Below, one piece after another: positions 21,471 through 31,900 of a stretch of DNA of 64,000 nt; positions within the stretch are counted from its first letter, which is position 1, and every line of letters starts with the position of its first letter. The position numbers and the translations under genes are program-made. The DNA lies in NCBI RefSeq assembly GCF_037975245.1, contig NC_092574.1:25519713-25583712 (forward strand), in the 5' to 3' direction. Source of the stretch: Apostichopus japonicus. Taxonomy: Eukaryota; Echinodermata; Holothuroidea; Aspidochirotida; Stichopodidae. The notes below the pieces were generated by a model. The model did not search any database. It saw only the letters and a program-made list of their open reading frames with translations, and had not been told where the DNA came from.

Positions 21471-24400
21471 TTACTCACTATCAGCCTCCTCCAATAGGCA
21501 CAGTTTCACAATTGGGCGCTTGTAATATTGGGAACCCACTCTTATTTCTACCTGCCTCACCCGACCGAACCTATCTGGGAACACCTGTTCCACCCTTCCA
21601 ACGGACCACTTCCCCCTGGGTAAGCTCTCATTAACCATGAGAACCAGGTCGCCAACTCTGAGGCTTCTCTTTTCCTTGTTCCACTTCTGACGCGTCTGCA
21701 ATAATGGCAGGTATTCCCTTATCCAGCGCCTCCAGAACTGATTTGCCAAGTACTGGCACTGGCGCCATCGGCGACGTCCATATCCATCGGTCTTAACAAA
21801 CTCTCCTGGAGCAATATTTGGATTTCCTTTCAAGAGGAGCAGGTGATTCGGCGTCAATGGTTGGTTATCTCTTGGATCCAAACTGATCTGTGTTAGTGGC
21901 CTGGCATTGAGGATTGCCTCTACTTCGGTCAGCAATGTGGTCAATACCTCTTGATTGATGAGCTGCTCCTTCACTAACGCCTTCAGAATGCGTCTCACAG
22001 ACCTGATGATTCTCTCCCATATGCCACCCATATGGCTTGCTGCCGGAGGATTAAATTGCCACTCAATTTCCTTATTTAGCAGGAAATTTTCCGTTCTTGC
22101 GTTGTTCAGTGACTGCACCGCTTCTCGCAGTTCTCTTTCTCCTCCCTTAAAGTTGCTGCCGTTGTCACTCAGAATTTTCGCTGGAGTCCCGCGCCTGCTT
22201 ATAAATCTTCTCAAAGCATTCAAGAAGGAGTCGGTATCCAGGTTATCGGCCAACTCTATGTGAACTGCTCGCATGGTCATGCAAGTAAAAACACATCCCC
22301 ATCTCTTGACTTGGCTTCGACCCTGCTTCACCCACAGCGGCCCGAAGTAGTCAACACCTACAAATGTAAATGGTGGGTTTTCCGGTGTCACTCTGACTGA
22401 TGGCAACTCTGACATAAACTGGGAACCGCGTGGGGCATTTCTCCGCTTGCAGTCGAAGCACTTTCCAATTACCTTCCTTACTGCTGCTCCTCCCTTCAGT
22501 ATCCAGAATTTGTTTCTGAGGGAGCTCCAGGTCATGCCCGACCCTGAGTGACCTACAAGGAGATGGTGATGGATAATGATCAGAGATGTCACTCGGTCAT
22601 TGGATGGTAGTATGATGGGATGCATTTCGTCATATGCAACAGGAGCGTTTCTCAACCTCCCACCAACCCGTAGGACCCCGTCATGTAATACCGGGTTAAT
22701 CTTGTTGAAGGCATTGTTACTCCACAGCTTACTGACCTTCTTCTGCCTGAGAAGATGTAGTTCTTCATGAAAGGCCTTCTGTTGGACGTACTTGATTACG
22801 GCTAATTCAGCTTCTTTCAGTTCTTGCAAGGACAAGACAGTCTCCTTACATGGTTGTTTACCCCTGCATCGTGCTACAAGGTATTCCTTATACCGAAGAA
22901 TCCAAGCAACCCCTCTTTTCAACCGAGTCCATGATGAGTATTTCTCCAGCAATCTGGCAACCACACCATTGGTCGTGTTAAGGTAAGTTTGCTTTTTCAC
23001 CTTACATTCATCCTGGATATCCTCAGGTAATTCCCTCCCCTCTAGGTTTTCTATCCCAGAAGGAATCTCTGGCCAATTCTCCTCGGCATCCCACAGAAAT
23101 GCAGGTCCATTCAGCCACCTGCATGTACTCGTTAGGTCTCTAGCATGTAGTCCGCGCGAACCATCGTCAGCTGGGTTCTGATGAGTGTCGACATACCTCC
23201 ACTGGTCTACGGTACTAGCTTCTCGGATGGCAGCCACTCTGTTTGCAACAAATGTTTTAAACCTGCGACCCTCATTGCGGACATACAACAGGACTGTTGT
23301 GGAGTCCGTCCAGTAAGTTGTACTCTTCAGTGGGATGCTCAACTCCGACTGCAGAACCTGGCCGACCTTGACAGCCAAAGTCGCTGCTGTTAATTCTAAT
23401 CTTGGCACGGTTACTTTCTTAATGGGACATACTCTGGCCTTGCCCATCAACAGTGTACAATGAACCTTCCCTCCGGAATCCTTTGTCCTCACATAGGCAC
23501 TGACGGCATAGCCTCGTTCTGATGCATCCCCGAATATGTGAACATCGTAACTCACATCGTCGAAGTATGGTGGTTTGATGCACCTACTGATCTCAGCAGA
23601 CTCTAAATCTGGTAATTCCTCTAACCAGTTCTGCCAACGTCGAAGTTCTTCATCCTTCACTGGTTCATCCCAACTCAGGCCTTGCGCACATAAGTCTTGT
23701 AGCAGAACCTTCCCTTCCAGGGTAAATGGGGCAACAAGTCCCAAGGGGTCATAAAGTGAGCTCGTTGCTGACAGAATACCTCTTCGAGTGTTTGGGACAT
23801 CTTTGACAGCAACCTTGAACTTGAACCGATCAGACTCCATGTCCCACAGTACCCCTAGTGTTCTTTCTAGTGGCAGATGAGTAAAGTCCAAGTCTACCAC
23901 CGATGACGCTCTTTCAGCAGGAGGGACCATTGATAGTACTTCTCTATCATTGCTTACCCATTTGGTAAGACGAAATCCACCTAAGCTCAACATATCTCGC
24001 AGTTGGGGGATTAATCTCCTTCCATCTTCCGTTGTTCGTACTGACCTTAAGCAGTCGTCAACATAGAAGTTGTCATACACTGTTTGCCTAACTTCCTCAT
24101 CAAAGCTGTCTTGATTGTCATCTGCAGTTCTGCGCAAGGCGAATCCCGCGCAGCTCGGCGATGATGTGGCACCAAAAAGGTGTACACACATTTGAAATTC
24201 TTGTGGTGACGTTGTGAGATCGCCTTCATCCCACCACAAGAACCGCAGAGCATCAAGATCCCTTGGTGCCACTCTGACCTGGTTAAACATTCCCTCGATA
24301 TCCGCTGCAATGGCAATCTTCTCTTCTCGGAATCGAGTTAACACCCCAATCAAGCTATTGGTATTGTCCGGCCCCTGCAGGAGCTGACTGTTCAGGGATA

Positions 24401-27215
24401 ATCCTTGGTATTGCGCCGCACAGTCAAAAACGATTCGTAATTTATTTGGCTTATTGGGATTAATCACAGGATGATGTGGAAGGTACCAGATCTCGCCTCG
24501 CTTACAGACATCTCCGCTCACGTCTACCTTGCGTGCATATCCCTTTCTCAGATAGTCTTCCATAACAGCCTTATACCGCTGATGGAGATCCTCATCCTTG
24601 AGGAGCCGCTTCCTCAAGCTCCCAAGTCTTGACTCAACCATTGTCCTATTATTCGGCAAGGAAGGTGGATAATGGCGCCATGGCAACCTCATCTGATAGT
24701 GCCCGTCTTTGAGAACGACGCTGTCTTCCATGATCTTGCGAGCCCTTTGATCATTAATAGAGTCGCATACTCTTTCATCTGCAGATCCCCCAAACCCATG
24801 GTCCAGCTCCCAGAAGCGCTTTACCTGTTCTTCGAGCCTTTCATGGGCAACATGATTCACTAAAAACGACCTGGGTGACCCACATGAACCAGCTAGGGGG
24901 CCCATTACCGTCCAACCTAAAGGTGTTCTCACTGCGTACGGTTCCTTTCTTTTTCCCCTTCTCTCTTCGAGGACCCAAAATGCCTCAGGGGTATCACTCC
25001 CTATAAGAAGTTGAACCTTCTCCCTATCCATAGTCTGGAACTCTATGTCCCTTAAGTGTGGCCATTTGTTCACCTGGTCTTGGGTAGGAATACTACGCTT
25101 TGTTACGGGGAGACTTTCGACTGACCATACATTTAGCAACTCAATATTCTCGTTGCCTTCCAGGCCTACGACCTCAAGAGCTATTTCTACACCCTTTGTC
25201 ACAGTGGCAGGGGAATTAACAGTACTTAGTTCATATACTGCACTTTCTCCCACTATTCCTAGTTCTCTGACTAGCTCATTTTCACAAAGAGATGTATCAC
25301 TGCCCTGATCAAGTAATGCGAGGGTAGTAACTTCTCTACCATTACCTCTTACTTTAACAGGCAATACTCTGAGACATACTCTTGGAGACTTAACTGTCGA
25401 GAGACTAACTCCTTGAGTTCTCTCATTTGATTTGTCCACCTCCCCGGAACCTGTCTGGGGACTCTCGCTGTTACGTTCAGTAGGGTAAATATGCAAAAGA
25501 GTATGATGTCTCCTATTGCATCCTTCTACCTGACATCCAGGTTGTAACCTGCAATCACTTGCGATATGCCTAGGCTTAAAGCAATTATCACATAACCTCA
25601 GTTTACGAATCAACTTAAACCTATCTCTTTGTGACTTGCTCTGAAAATCTTTACATGCGTCGAGGCTATGCCTCTGAGAACAACATGGACATTTCCATGC
25701 TACCTTGTTTACATAGGTTTCCCTTTGGGAACTCTGCGTGGTTAATGTAGTCAACCTTCTCCCACCGTTCATGGGGTACTTTACTCCCCTAGGAAGTTGC
25801 TTAGTTTCCTTTACTTGTGTGCCCATATTTCTCCCATAGATACTGTTTGCTACCTGCACATACTCTTCCACAAACTCTGTGATATGCCTGAAATTAGGAA
25901 CAATGCCCCTTAGCATGTTAGACTGTGCTCTTTTCGCCCAATCTGATTGCATATACATGGGCAACAATTTTTGGACCTTCAGCAAGGTGTCACTAGAATG
26001 CAGGTCTGCCAAGTACCCTGTTTGACTCAACGTTATCTCACATTTTCTCATACTTCTTGCAAGGTCAGACAACTCTTTGGCATCGTTAGGCTTAAGCTGG
26101 GCTCTATTTAACACTTGTTCAATCAGAGCATGTGCGACCACATGCGGTTGCCCATACTGTTTTGCTAAAATGTCCCTGGCACGCTGGTAGCCTTCTGTAG
26201 GCTCCATGAGCACACAACAACTTATGCTGTCCTTTACCTCATTCTCACAGAACTGCAACAAGTAAGTTAATTTAACTCTGTCGTCACTCACCTTACTGGC
26301 AATGCTTGCCTCAAAATTATTAATAAAGCTCCAGTATTCTACTGGATTACCAGTAAACACCTCTAACTCTGGTTTGGGCATGTGAACAGACAAATTAATG
26401 GCCTGCATAAACTGTGACAGATTACTTTCGTTTGACAAATTTCCCTTGCCCATAGAATCATAAACAGTCTCTACATTATTAATGAATTCTGGTGCATTAG
26501 GATTTAGTGTAACACATGGACCTTTAACTTCCCTAGGCTTGTCACCAACCTTCCCAGCATCCTCAGTTCCTTTAGGTTGTTCACCTCGGCCATCTTCAGT
26601 ACGTATTTCTTCTTGCCATATGTGTAGTTCGGCTTCAGCACTAGCAATGTCGTTCTCTACTTCAGCCCTAGCAAGTTCCTGTTCTAACTGAAATTGCTGT
26701 TCTCTCAGTTTCTGCATTTTAATAAACTGCTGCCTCCTCAGATCTGCCAATGCCTTCTTTGCCTTAGCCTCCTTCAGTCTGATTGATGAAGTGTCGCTTA
26801 GCGCACTACCCTTTGACCGATAGCTTCTAACGGATTCTACTTCTGTGTCGCATCTCGTTGGCCTATCATCTTTGTCTGGGACCTTCTGGACTTCCTGGAA
26901 CCATTCTGTTATTCGTTTGTCAAACTCAACTTTGTTTACACGGTTAACTTCAAACTGCTCAGAGGCTACATCTGCCTCCTTCTCTTCCAGCTTACTGGCG
27001 TACTCATTATACCTTGTCACGTAAGACTCAAATATTTTATTCAGCTCAGCGTATTTCTTAGAGGCCAGTTCATAATTCATGGGGTCTGTTAAAAGCGCCT
27101 CCAGCTCCTTGTAATACCTGGCTAATAGACCCACATATCCACTACAGGATCTCTTCAACGTTGTAACGTCACTCACACCGCTATCTTCAACCGGCTTTGG
27201 TTCTGACTCAGCCAT
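21471..27215 (-). CDS. BEL/Pao Gag-Pol polyprotein
   Basis: One uninterrupted frame. Starting at the ATG at 27215 it codes for 1,914 residues. An ATG at 27275, inside the LTR, would add 20. Positions here count from the longer form: coiled-coil-like charged N-terminus (1-250), Gag region with ELEVFTGNPVEYWSF (about 305), CCHC knuckle CDNCFKPRHIASDC (about 570), aspartic protease with LLDQGSDTSL (about 657), reverse transcriptase with VFDCAA (about 948) and the YVDD active site (about 1069), RNase H-like region with FGDASERG (about 1251) and YWTDSTT, integrase HHCC zinc region (1572-1610) and the DDE triad in GVDYFGPL (1645), SDNGSNF (1705) and GIWERI (1751), then a C-terminal domain found after integrase in this group. 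Every catalytic motif is present. No envelope gene follows. Confidence 0.95.
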   Translation of the reverse strand: MAESEPKPVEDSGVSDVTTLKRSCSGYVGLLARYYKELEALLTDPMNYELASKKYAELNKIFESYVTRYNEYASKLEEKEADVASEQFEVNRVNKVEFDKRITEWFQEVQKVPDKDDRPTRCDTEVESVRSYRSKGSALSDTSSIRLKEAKAKKALADLRRQQFIKMQKLREQQFQLEQELARAEVENDIASAEAELHIWQEEIRTEDGRGEQPKGTEDAGKVGDKPREVKGPCVTLNPNAPEFINNVETVYDSMGKGNLSNESNLSQFMQAINLSVHMPKPELEVFTGNPVEYWSFINNFEASIASKVSDDRVKLTYLLQFCENEVKDSISCCVLMEPTEGYQRARDILAKQYGQPHVVAHALIEQVLNRAQLKPNDAKELSDLARSMRKCEITLSQTGYLADLHSSDTLLKVQKLLPMYMQSDWAKRAQSNMLRGIVPNFRHITEFVEEYVQVANSIYGRNMGTQVKETKQLPRGVKYPMNGGRRLTTLTTQSSQRETYVNKVAWKCPCCSQRHSLDACKDFQSKSQRDRFKLIRKLRLCDNCFKPRHIASDCRLQPGCQVEGCNRRHHTLLHIYPTERNSESPQTGSGEVDKSNERTQGVSLSTVKSPRVCLRVLPVKVRGNGREVTTLALLDQGSDTSLCENELVRELGIVGESAVYELSTVNSPATVTKGVEIALEVVGLEGNENIELLNVWSVESLPVTKRSIPTQDQVNKWPHLRDIEFQTMDREKVQLLIGSDTPEAFWVLEERRGKRKEPYAVRTPLGWTVMGPLAGSCGSPRSFLVNHVAHERLEEQVKRFWELDHGFGGSADERVCDSINDQRARKIMEDSVVLKDGHYQMRLPWRHYPPSLPNNRTMVESRLGSLRKRLLKDEDLHQRYKAVMEDYLRKGYARKVDVSGDVCKRGEIWYLPHHPVINPNKPNKLRIVFDCAAQYQGLSLNSQLLQGPDNTNSLIGVLTRFREEKIAIAADIEGMFNQVRVAPRDLDALRFLWWDEGDLTTSPQEFQMCVHLFGATSSPSCAGFALRRTADDNQDSFDEEVRQTVYDNFYVDDCLRSVRTTEDGRRLIPQLRDMLSLGGFRLTKWVSNDREVLSMVPPAERASSVVDLDFTHLPLERTLGVLWDMESDRFKFKVAVKDVPNTRRGILSATSSLYDPLGLVAPFTLEGKVLLQDLCAQGLSWDEPVKDEELRRWQNWLEELPDLESAEISRCIKPPYFDDVSYDVHIFGDASERGYAVSAYVRTKDSGGKVHCTLLMGKARVCPIKKVTVPRLELTAATLAVKVGQVLQSELSIPLKSTTYWTDSTTVLLYVRNEGRRFKTFVANRVAAIREASTVDQWRYVDTHQNPADDGSRGLHARDLTSTCRWLNGPAFLWDAEENWPEIPSGIENLEGRELPEDIQDECKVKKQTYLNTTNGVVARLLEKYSSWTRLKRGVAWILRYKEYLVARCRGKQPCKETVLSLQELKEAELAVIKYVQQKAFHEELHLLRQKKVSKLWSNNAFNKINPVLHDGVLRVGGRLRNAPVAYDEMHPIILPSNDRVTSLIIIHHHLLVGHSGSGMTWSSLRNKFWILKGGAAVRKVIGKCFDCKRRNAPRGSQFMSELPSVRVTPENPPFTFVGVDYFGPLWVKQGRSQVKRWGCVFTCMTMRAVHIELADNLDTDSFLNALRRFISRRGTPAKILSDNGSNFKGGERELREAVQSLNNARTENFLLNKEIEWQFNPPAASHMGGIWERIIRSVRRILKALVKEQLINQEVLTTLLTEVEAILNARPLTQISLDPRDNQPLTPNHLLLLKGNPNIAPGEFVKTDGYGRRRWRQCQYLANQFWRRWIREYLPLLQTRQKWNKEKRSLRVGDLVLMVNESLPRGKWSVGRVEQVFPDRFGRVRQVEIRVGSQYYKRPIVKLCLLEEADSE

Positions 27216-27246
27216 ACCTGCACCGTTGCAGTTGTAAACCTTTTTA

Positions 27247-27730
27247 TGTAGACTCAAGACATAAAGAAATGACAAAACACGTGGCTTGTTGTGTTTCTGC
27301 GCTCATGTTGTTGTTGCAACTCTCTCTTTCTCCAACATAGGATCGTAGACTATTTCAACTGGTCGAGAGGTTTACTAAAGAAAACAAACATACAAAGTTA
27401 ATCTAACACCCGTGAGTGTGCCATGCGTACATTAGGCTTAGTGAAAAGCATACACAGAAGCTAAGTTAGGATACAGTAGATGTAGCTGGCATTTGCCGTA
27501 TAATTTAAGATGATATGTTGACACACTTGTCATTAATTCACACTCTAAAACACCTCCCCGCATGCCCCCGGGACCCTTAAGTAGTAAAATTTACAACCTT
27601 ACTTACCAACTATATCCAACTAGGGCAGAATTTTAATTAATTTATACCGTGATCGCAATCGATCGTAAAGTTAGCACTTTTCTTAAGCAGAACAAATTTG
27701 GTGGCGCTATTAACCAACAACGACGCTACA
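27247..27730 (-). repeat. 5' LTR of the BEL/Pao element
   Basis: A 484-bp TG...CA repeat that should carry the element's promoter. The long open frame can be extended 29 bases into its proximal end. Confidence 0.95.
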
Positions 27731-28670
27731 TTCGTATGGTCCATATTGATCCTTTTATTAAATCTTTAAACTGTTCTTGGGTTCGCCGGTTATGTTCACA
27801 AAACAGCATCAGTTGGAAAGTCTTCTTTAATATTTCTTAACGTAAATACGAGGATACATTTCTTTTTAAATGCAATATGCATCCTTATGACTTGACTCAT
27901 GTTCATAACAGTTTTATTAAACAAGTGGGTGGATCTTGGTTTTCGTACAGTTTTCATATTCCTGATGATAATTTCTACAATCAAATAGTTTTCAACCATT
28001 CACTTTTAAAGTCAATAATAATAATACCTTCTTTGATGGAAAACTTCATGAAGTAGGGTGCCTTTTATGTACACTCTTTTCTAGACAATGACGGTTCACC
28101 AAAAGATTTTATGACTTTTGTCAACGAGCATCGCTTAAAAGACTTGCCTTATCCGTTTTATTTTGGTACCACTAATGCGTTACCCTCCACGTGGCAAATG
28201 TATTGCGTTCTATCGAGCCAGTTCGTTGTAATGCAAAACACAATGAAATTAACTATCTATTATACACCTCAAATTCAAAATAGAGCTGTTTATTCTTAAC
28301 TGGTTTGTAGTCATAAAAAAATTCCCTCATATGTGCGTAAATTGCAAAATGAGTATAATTTTGAACTTGATTGGAACAAGATCCTTTCTATTCCCTTTAA
28401 GTCTACCACGGAATCCAAGGAATCCAAGCTTCAGTACTTTCAGTACCGCTTCTTTTCATCGTATTCTAGGCGTTAATAGCTTTCTATTTACGATTGGTTT
28501 AATTGACTCTCCACTGTGCACCTTTTGCAAGACATGTGGTGAGACCTTATCCCATTTGTTCTGGGACTGCCCCGTTGTTGTTAAATTCTGGAGTGATGCC
28601 GTGTTTTTATTCTTCAATAAACTCAATGTATTCTTTGGTGATGTAAATGATATTGCTCCCCTCCCCCCCC

Positions 28671-28956
28671 CCCCCTTAGGGGAGAAGGACGAATTCCTGT
28701 TGAATTAATGATCACCTGGGCTCGGCGTGGCTATCGACGAATCTGTCAGCCACCATGTCTTAGCTAGCTATATAAATACTAACAGACTGACCAATAGTCT
28801 ACATATAGAATAATTGTTTGTACATGTTTGTACATGAAACTCGCAACACACATGCTTTTCAGTTTCATTTGATAGTGAAATGAAAGTTAATAACTTTTTG
28901 ACACTGCATTTGTCGAATGTAACATTCTAGACGCAAATGAATCTCCTCTTTGAATA
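28671..28956. other. Spacer between LINE remnant and phosphatase stop codon
   Basis: Begins with a C-rich run that ends the recognisable LINE. The rest should be the 3' UTR of the minus-strand phosphatase gene. No clear polyadenylation signal was placed. Confidence 0.4.
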
Positions 28957-31900
28957 TCACAAATGTTTGGTTACAGTGAAGTGATACATAAAATGCGCTT
29001 TCTTTCTTGATCTATCTTGACCTATGACCGTCCTTTTTGAATTGGACTTATCCTTCCATTCCTTCTCCATCTCTTCTGGAGGCGTTCGTAAGCACCGCTC
29101 TCCAAAAAGGGATGCTAAAGTAAGATAGAAAATAAATATTTATTCAGATTAAAAGTAGTCCCAACGGAAGAAAGGAACCATACCACATTTTACATTTTTA
29201 ACCAACAACTTAATGTTTAAAATGTCGCCACAAATCAAGGCAATGTGACAGTTTAGCGTATCGATGACCGAAATATTTCAGTTATGTGCTAAACTCCCAT
29301 TTCAGCATCATCAACTTTGTTCCTGAATCTAGGTATGACAGCTTCAAGCTAACCATCGATTAATTGCGTGAAGAATAGTTTGTAAATAATAGAAATTTAT
29401 CTCATTCGGTAGCCTGGGATCCTACTCAATATGTATTGTACTTTTTCGTGGTCGGCAAGTTTTGGTCTCAAAACCGAGATTTGGGATGCTTGAGACTTTT
29501 GATTTCAAGGAATGTTCAAGTTTCATGAAATGGGCCTGTTTTTGAAAATAATTTTATCTTCCTTTTAGAATGAATAATTTGCAAGTAAAAGAGCAACAAA
29601 AAGGCTTAATTTATTTCTGTCCCCTCACTTGTTGTTACTACAGTAGGTATATGTCAAATTACAAAAAAGTTGTTAAACAAAAAACAACGTTCTTATTAAA
29701 AAATGCAACAAAGATGGACGATTATCAAGTGATTTTGCAAGTTGATGTTTGGAACGGGTGCCATTGTACCATTTAACAAACATACCATTTTTAAACAACA
29801 TAAAATGATTGGTTTCTTCACATCCCCACCCCTTAAGTTGATTATTCAGCAAAATGTACGAAATGTAAAATTGTTGGTTTGTGATGGAGTGAACAATGGC
29901 TTCGTCCAAACTGAAATTTTTTATGTCATAATGAGATATACCTAATGTGTCGCCGTCAATTTGGTTGGCATCATCATTATGCGGCAACATCTCTTTCATG
30001 AAAATTATTAGATGTGTTAAGACACTGCGATGGCTTCGGGGAATCTTTACAAGAACCTGCCAACAAAATCGATCAGAAACAACACTTTATTCAAAGCTTT
30101 TCGTCAGGTGAAATCTTGTGACCAACTCAATGCGTATAAGGTATAATTCCAAATATAATGTAATATATCGAAATACTTTTTTAATTTACGGTACATAGCT
30201 ATAACTGTTTGTATATGATGTTCAAGTTATATCTAACACGCACAATGTATAGAAACTAACTCACCTGCTTGCAGCAGGAAGTATTACTGTTGAACTCTAG
30301 GCAATCATGGTAATACATAAAAGGAATAACAGGGACACTCAGCGATTCCAAGAACAACAACAGTGCTTCAGCTACTGAGAATATGCTACCAGCTGGTATG
30401 ATATGATAAGGAATGGTCAAAGATGATTTAACCTAACCCTTTGATATTTTACTGCGCGATGTGTCACAATTGAGCCCGGCTGATTGACAAACTGTCGTAC
30501 TGCATTACTGACAGACATATTGATTGACAGACCAAGCAACTAGTAAATGCCTTTGCACTAGTAACTTGAGGAAGCGAGATGTAGTTATGAAATGTAACTA
30601 ACTGCGACAGATCATTGTAATAGTACCTTAACTCACAATCGACCGACAAATGAAACCATGTTTTCACAATACACAACCAACTTGCTTAGACCAGTGTACT
30701 AGTACCTATGGAGTGCATCCGGTAGAAGGGGGAATTTCAACGCGAAAAGCATCCAACTATAGTACAGGTCATTACGTGGCCATGAGAGAAAACTGACCTG
30801 AGTAGAACTACTCTATAGCATAGCAGCTATATTCTTCTTTTAAAATCTATAGGTTCTTATACGTAACACATAATCATCAACTTTAGCTTGTATTTAGCTT
30901 TTCGTTGACAGGATTTTCTGGTGAAAAGAATGTGAAATTTATAATCAACAGAAAATGTTCCTCGCTTCTAGTTGAGAACCATAGCTCAATATCTTGCCTC
31001 CCAACTCGAGATATGGTTGATTCAATATAACCAATTTGACTGGCTAAACCTTTAACTACCCCAGGAAGTTGGTAAGTAGGTTTTTTTGTCATCTGGGGAA
31101 ATGCCCTTCCAAAGCTTTACATAGGCTATTATAATCATATTGTTGATTTATCCTTGAAACCTGATACACTTGGAATGTCTGTCTAGTTGTCAAATTTCTC
31201 TTAATTTGGAATTTCATCAAAAATGTATCTCTTCTCTTGAAATATTGTTTTCCTCTGTTGATAAATGTTGGCCATATTATATAGAAAAACAAAGTAATTT
31301 TCTACTGAAGTACACTGATTGCATTATGCAATCTGCTGTTGACAGATGCATTTACAAAATATCACAAAAAAAAGTAAAAATTCATATCTTTGCAATACAA
31401 AACATTATGAGGACGTGATTTTTGACGTTTCAGAAAAATGTAGCAAATTTGCGAAGAAATTATTGTAAGCCTCCAGAAAATCCTTTAAGTTTATTACGAT
31501 TGAATGTGTTGAAAAAAAAATCACCAACATGCAGCGTGTTTCCAATTTGCTAAATTACATTTTTATTTTGATCGATACCGGAACAAAAGGCTAAAGGCTG
31601 TAAAACAATTCTGTTCGTCTCATGAAAGGATACGCAAGACTTGTGCTCCAGTGTCCAGTGCGTCTCTAATTGCCTGAAACTCTGTGTGAATACCACCTCT
31701 TCTGAACAAGTCCTCCTGAAAAGGAATAAAACATATAGATGGTATAGCAGAAGAATGAAACCATCTGCATTGAAAGACAATGTCTATGATATAATATGTC
31801 ATTGTTTATTACAGAAAAATGGATTTTGATTGATGCTTCATATCTGCCACAGGCTTAGTTGATAGGGTTTACGGTAAATGACGGTCAATTGTTTACATGC

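Larger units (their letters stand above)
20719..27730 (-). mobile_element. Complete BEL/Pao LTR retrotransposon
   Basis: A 7,012-bp element on the minus strand. It has two 484-bp LTRs that look identical by eye, start TG and end CA, one gag-pol frame, and a 5-bp target duplication TTCGT at 20714-20718 and 27731-27735. A purine-rich stretch (GGGGCTGGGAA in minus sense) abuts the 3' LTR as a polypurine tract. The primer-binding site just inside the 5' LTR could not be matched to a tRNA. Matching LTRs and an open frame imply recent insertion. The target was a LINE that was already present. Confidence 0.95.
18181..28670 (+). mobile_element. Decayed L1-like LINE, split by two later insertions
   Basis: Three segments read as one reverse transcriptase C-terminal half on the + strand. 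Segment 1 (about 18181-18499) has YADDT at 18252 and a SGLVINFDQS-type helix. Segment 2 (20471-20718) has WSGRDLTPIVKI, LSQLVYHFTVLPNP and ends in GGLR. Segment 3 (27731-28670) continues MVHIDPFIKSL and ends with a zinc-knuckle-like CTFCKTCGETLSHLFWDC. The frame is broken by several stops and shifts, so it is dead. Segments 2 and 3 join exactly if the BEL/Pao element and one copy of its TTCGT duplication are removed. The L1/Tx1-like assignment rests on these motifs. The 5' part was not found. Confidence 0.8.

Noticed and set aside
21955-26691. Several + strand open frames of 60-100 codons
   Set aside because: They are antisense shadows of the BEL/Pao Gag-Pol frame.
30883-31292. Two adjacent minus-strand frames vaguely like a retroelement gag
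   Set aside because: The similarity rests on a few residues only. There is no zinc knuckle, protease or LTR nearby, and the region is the U12 intron of the phosphatase gene.
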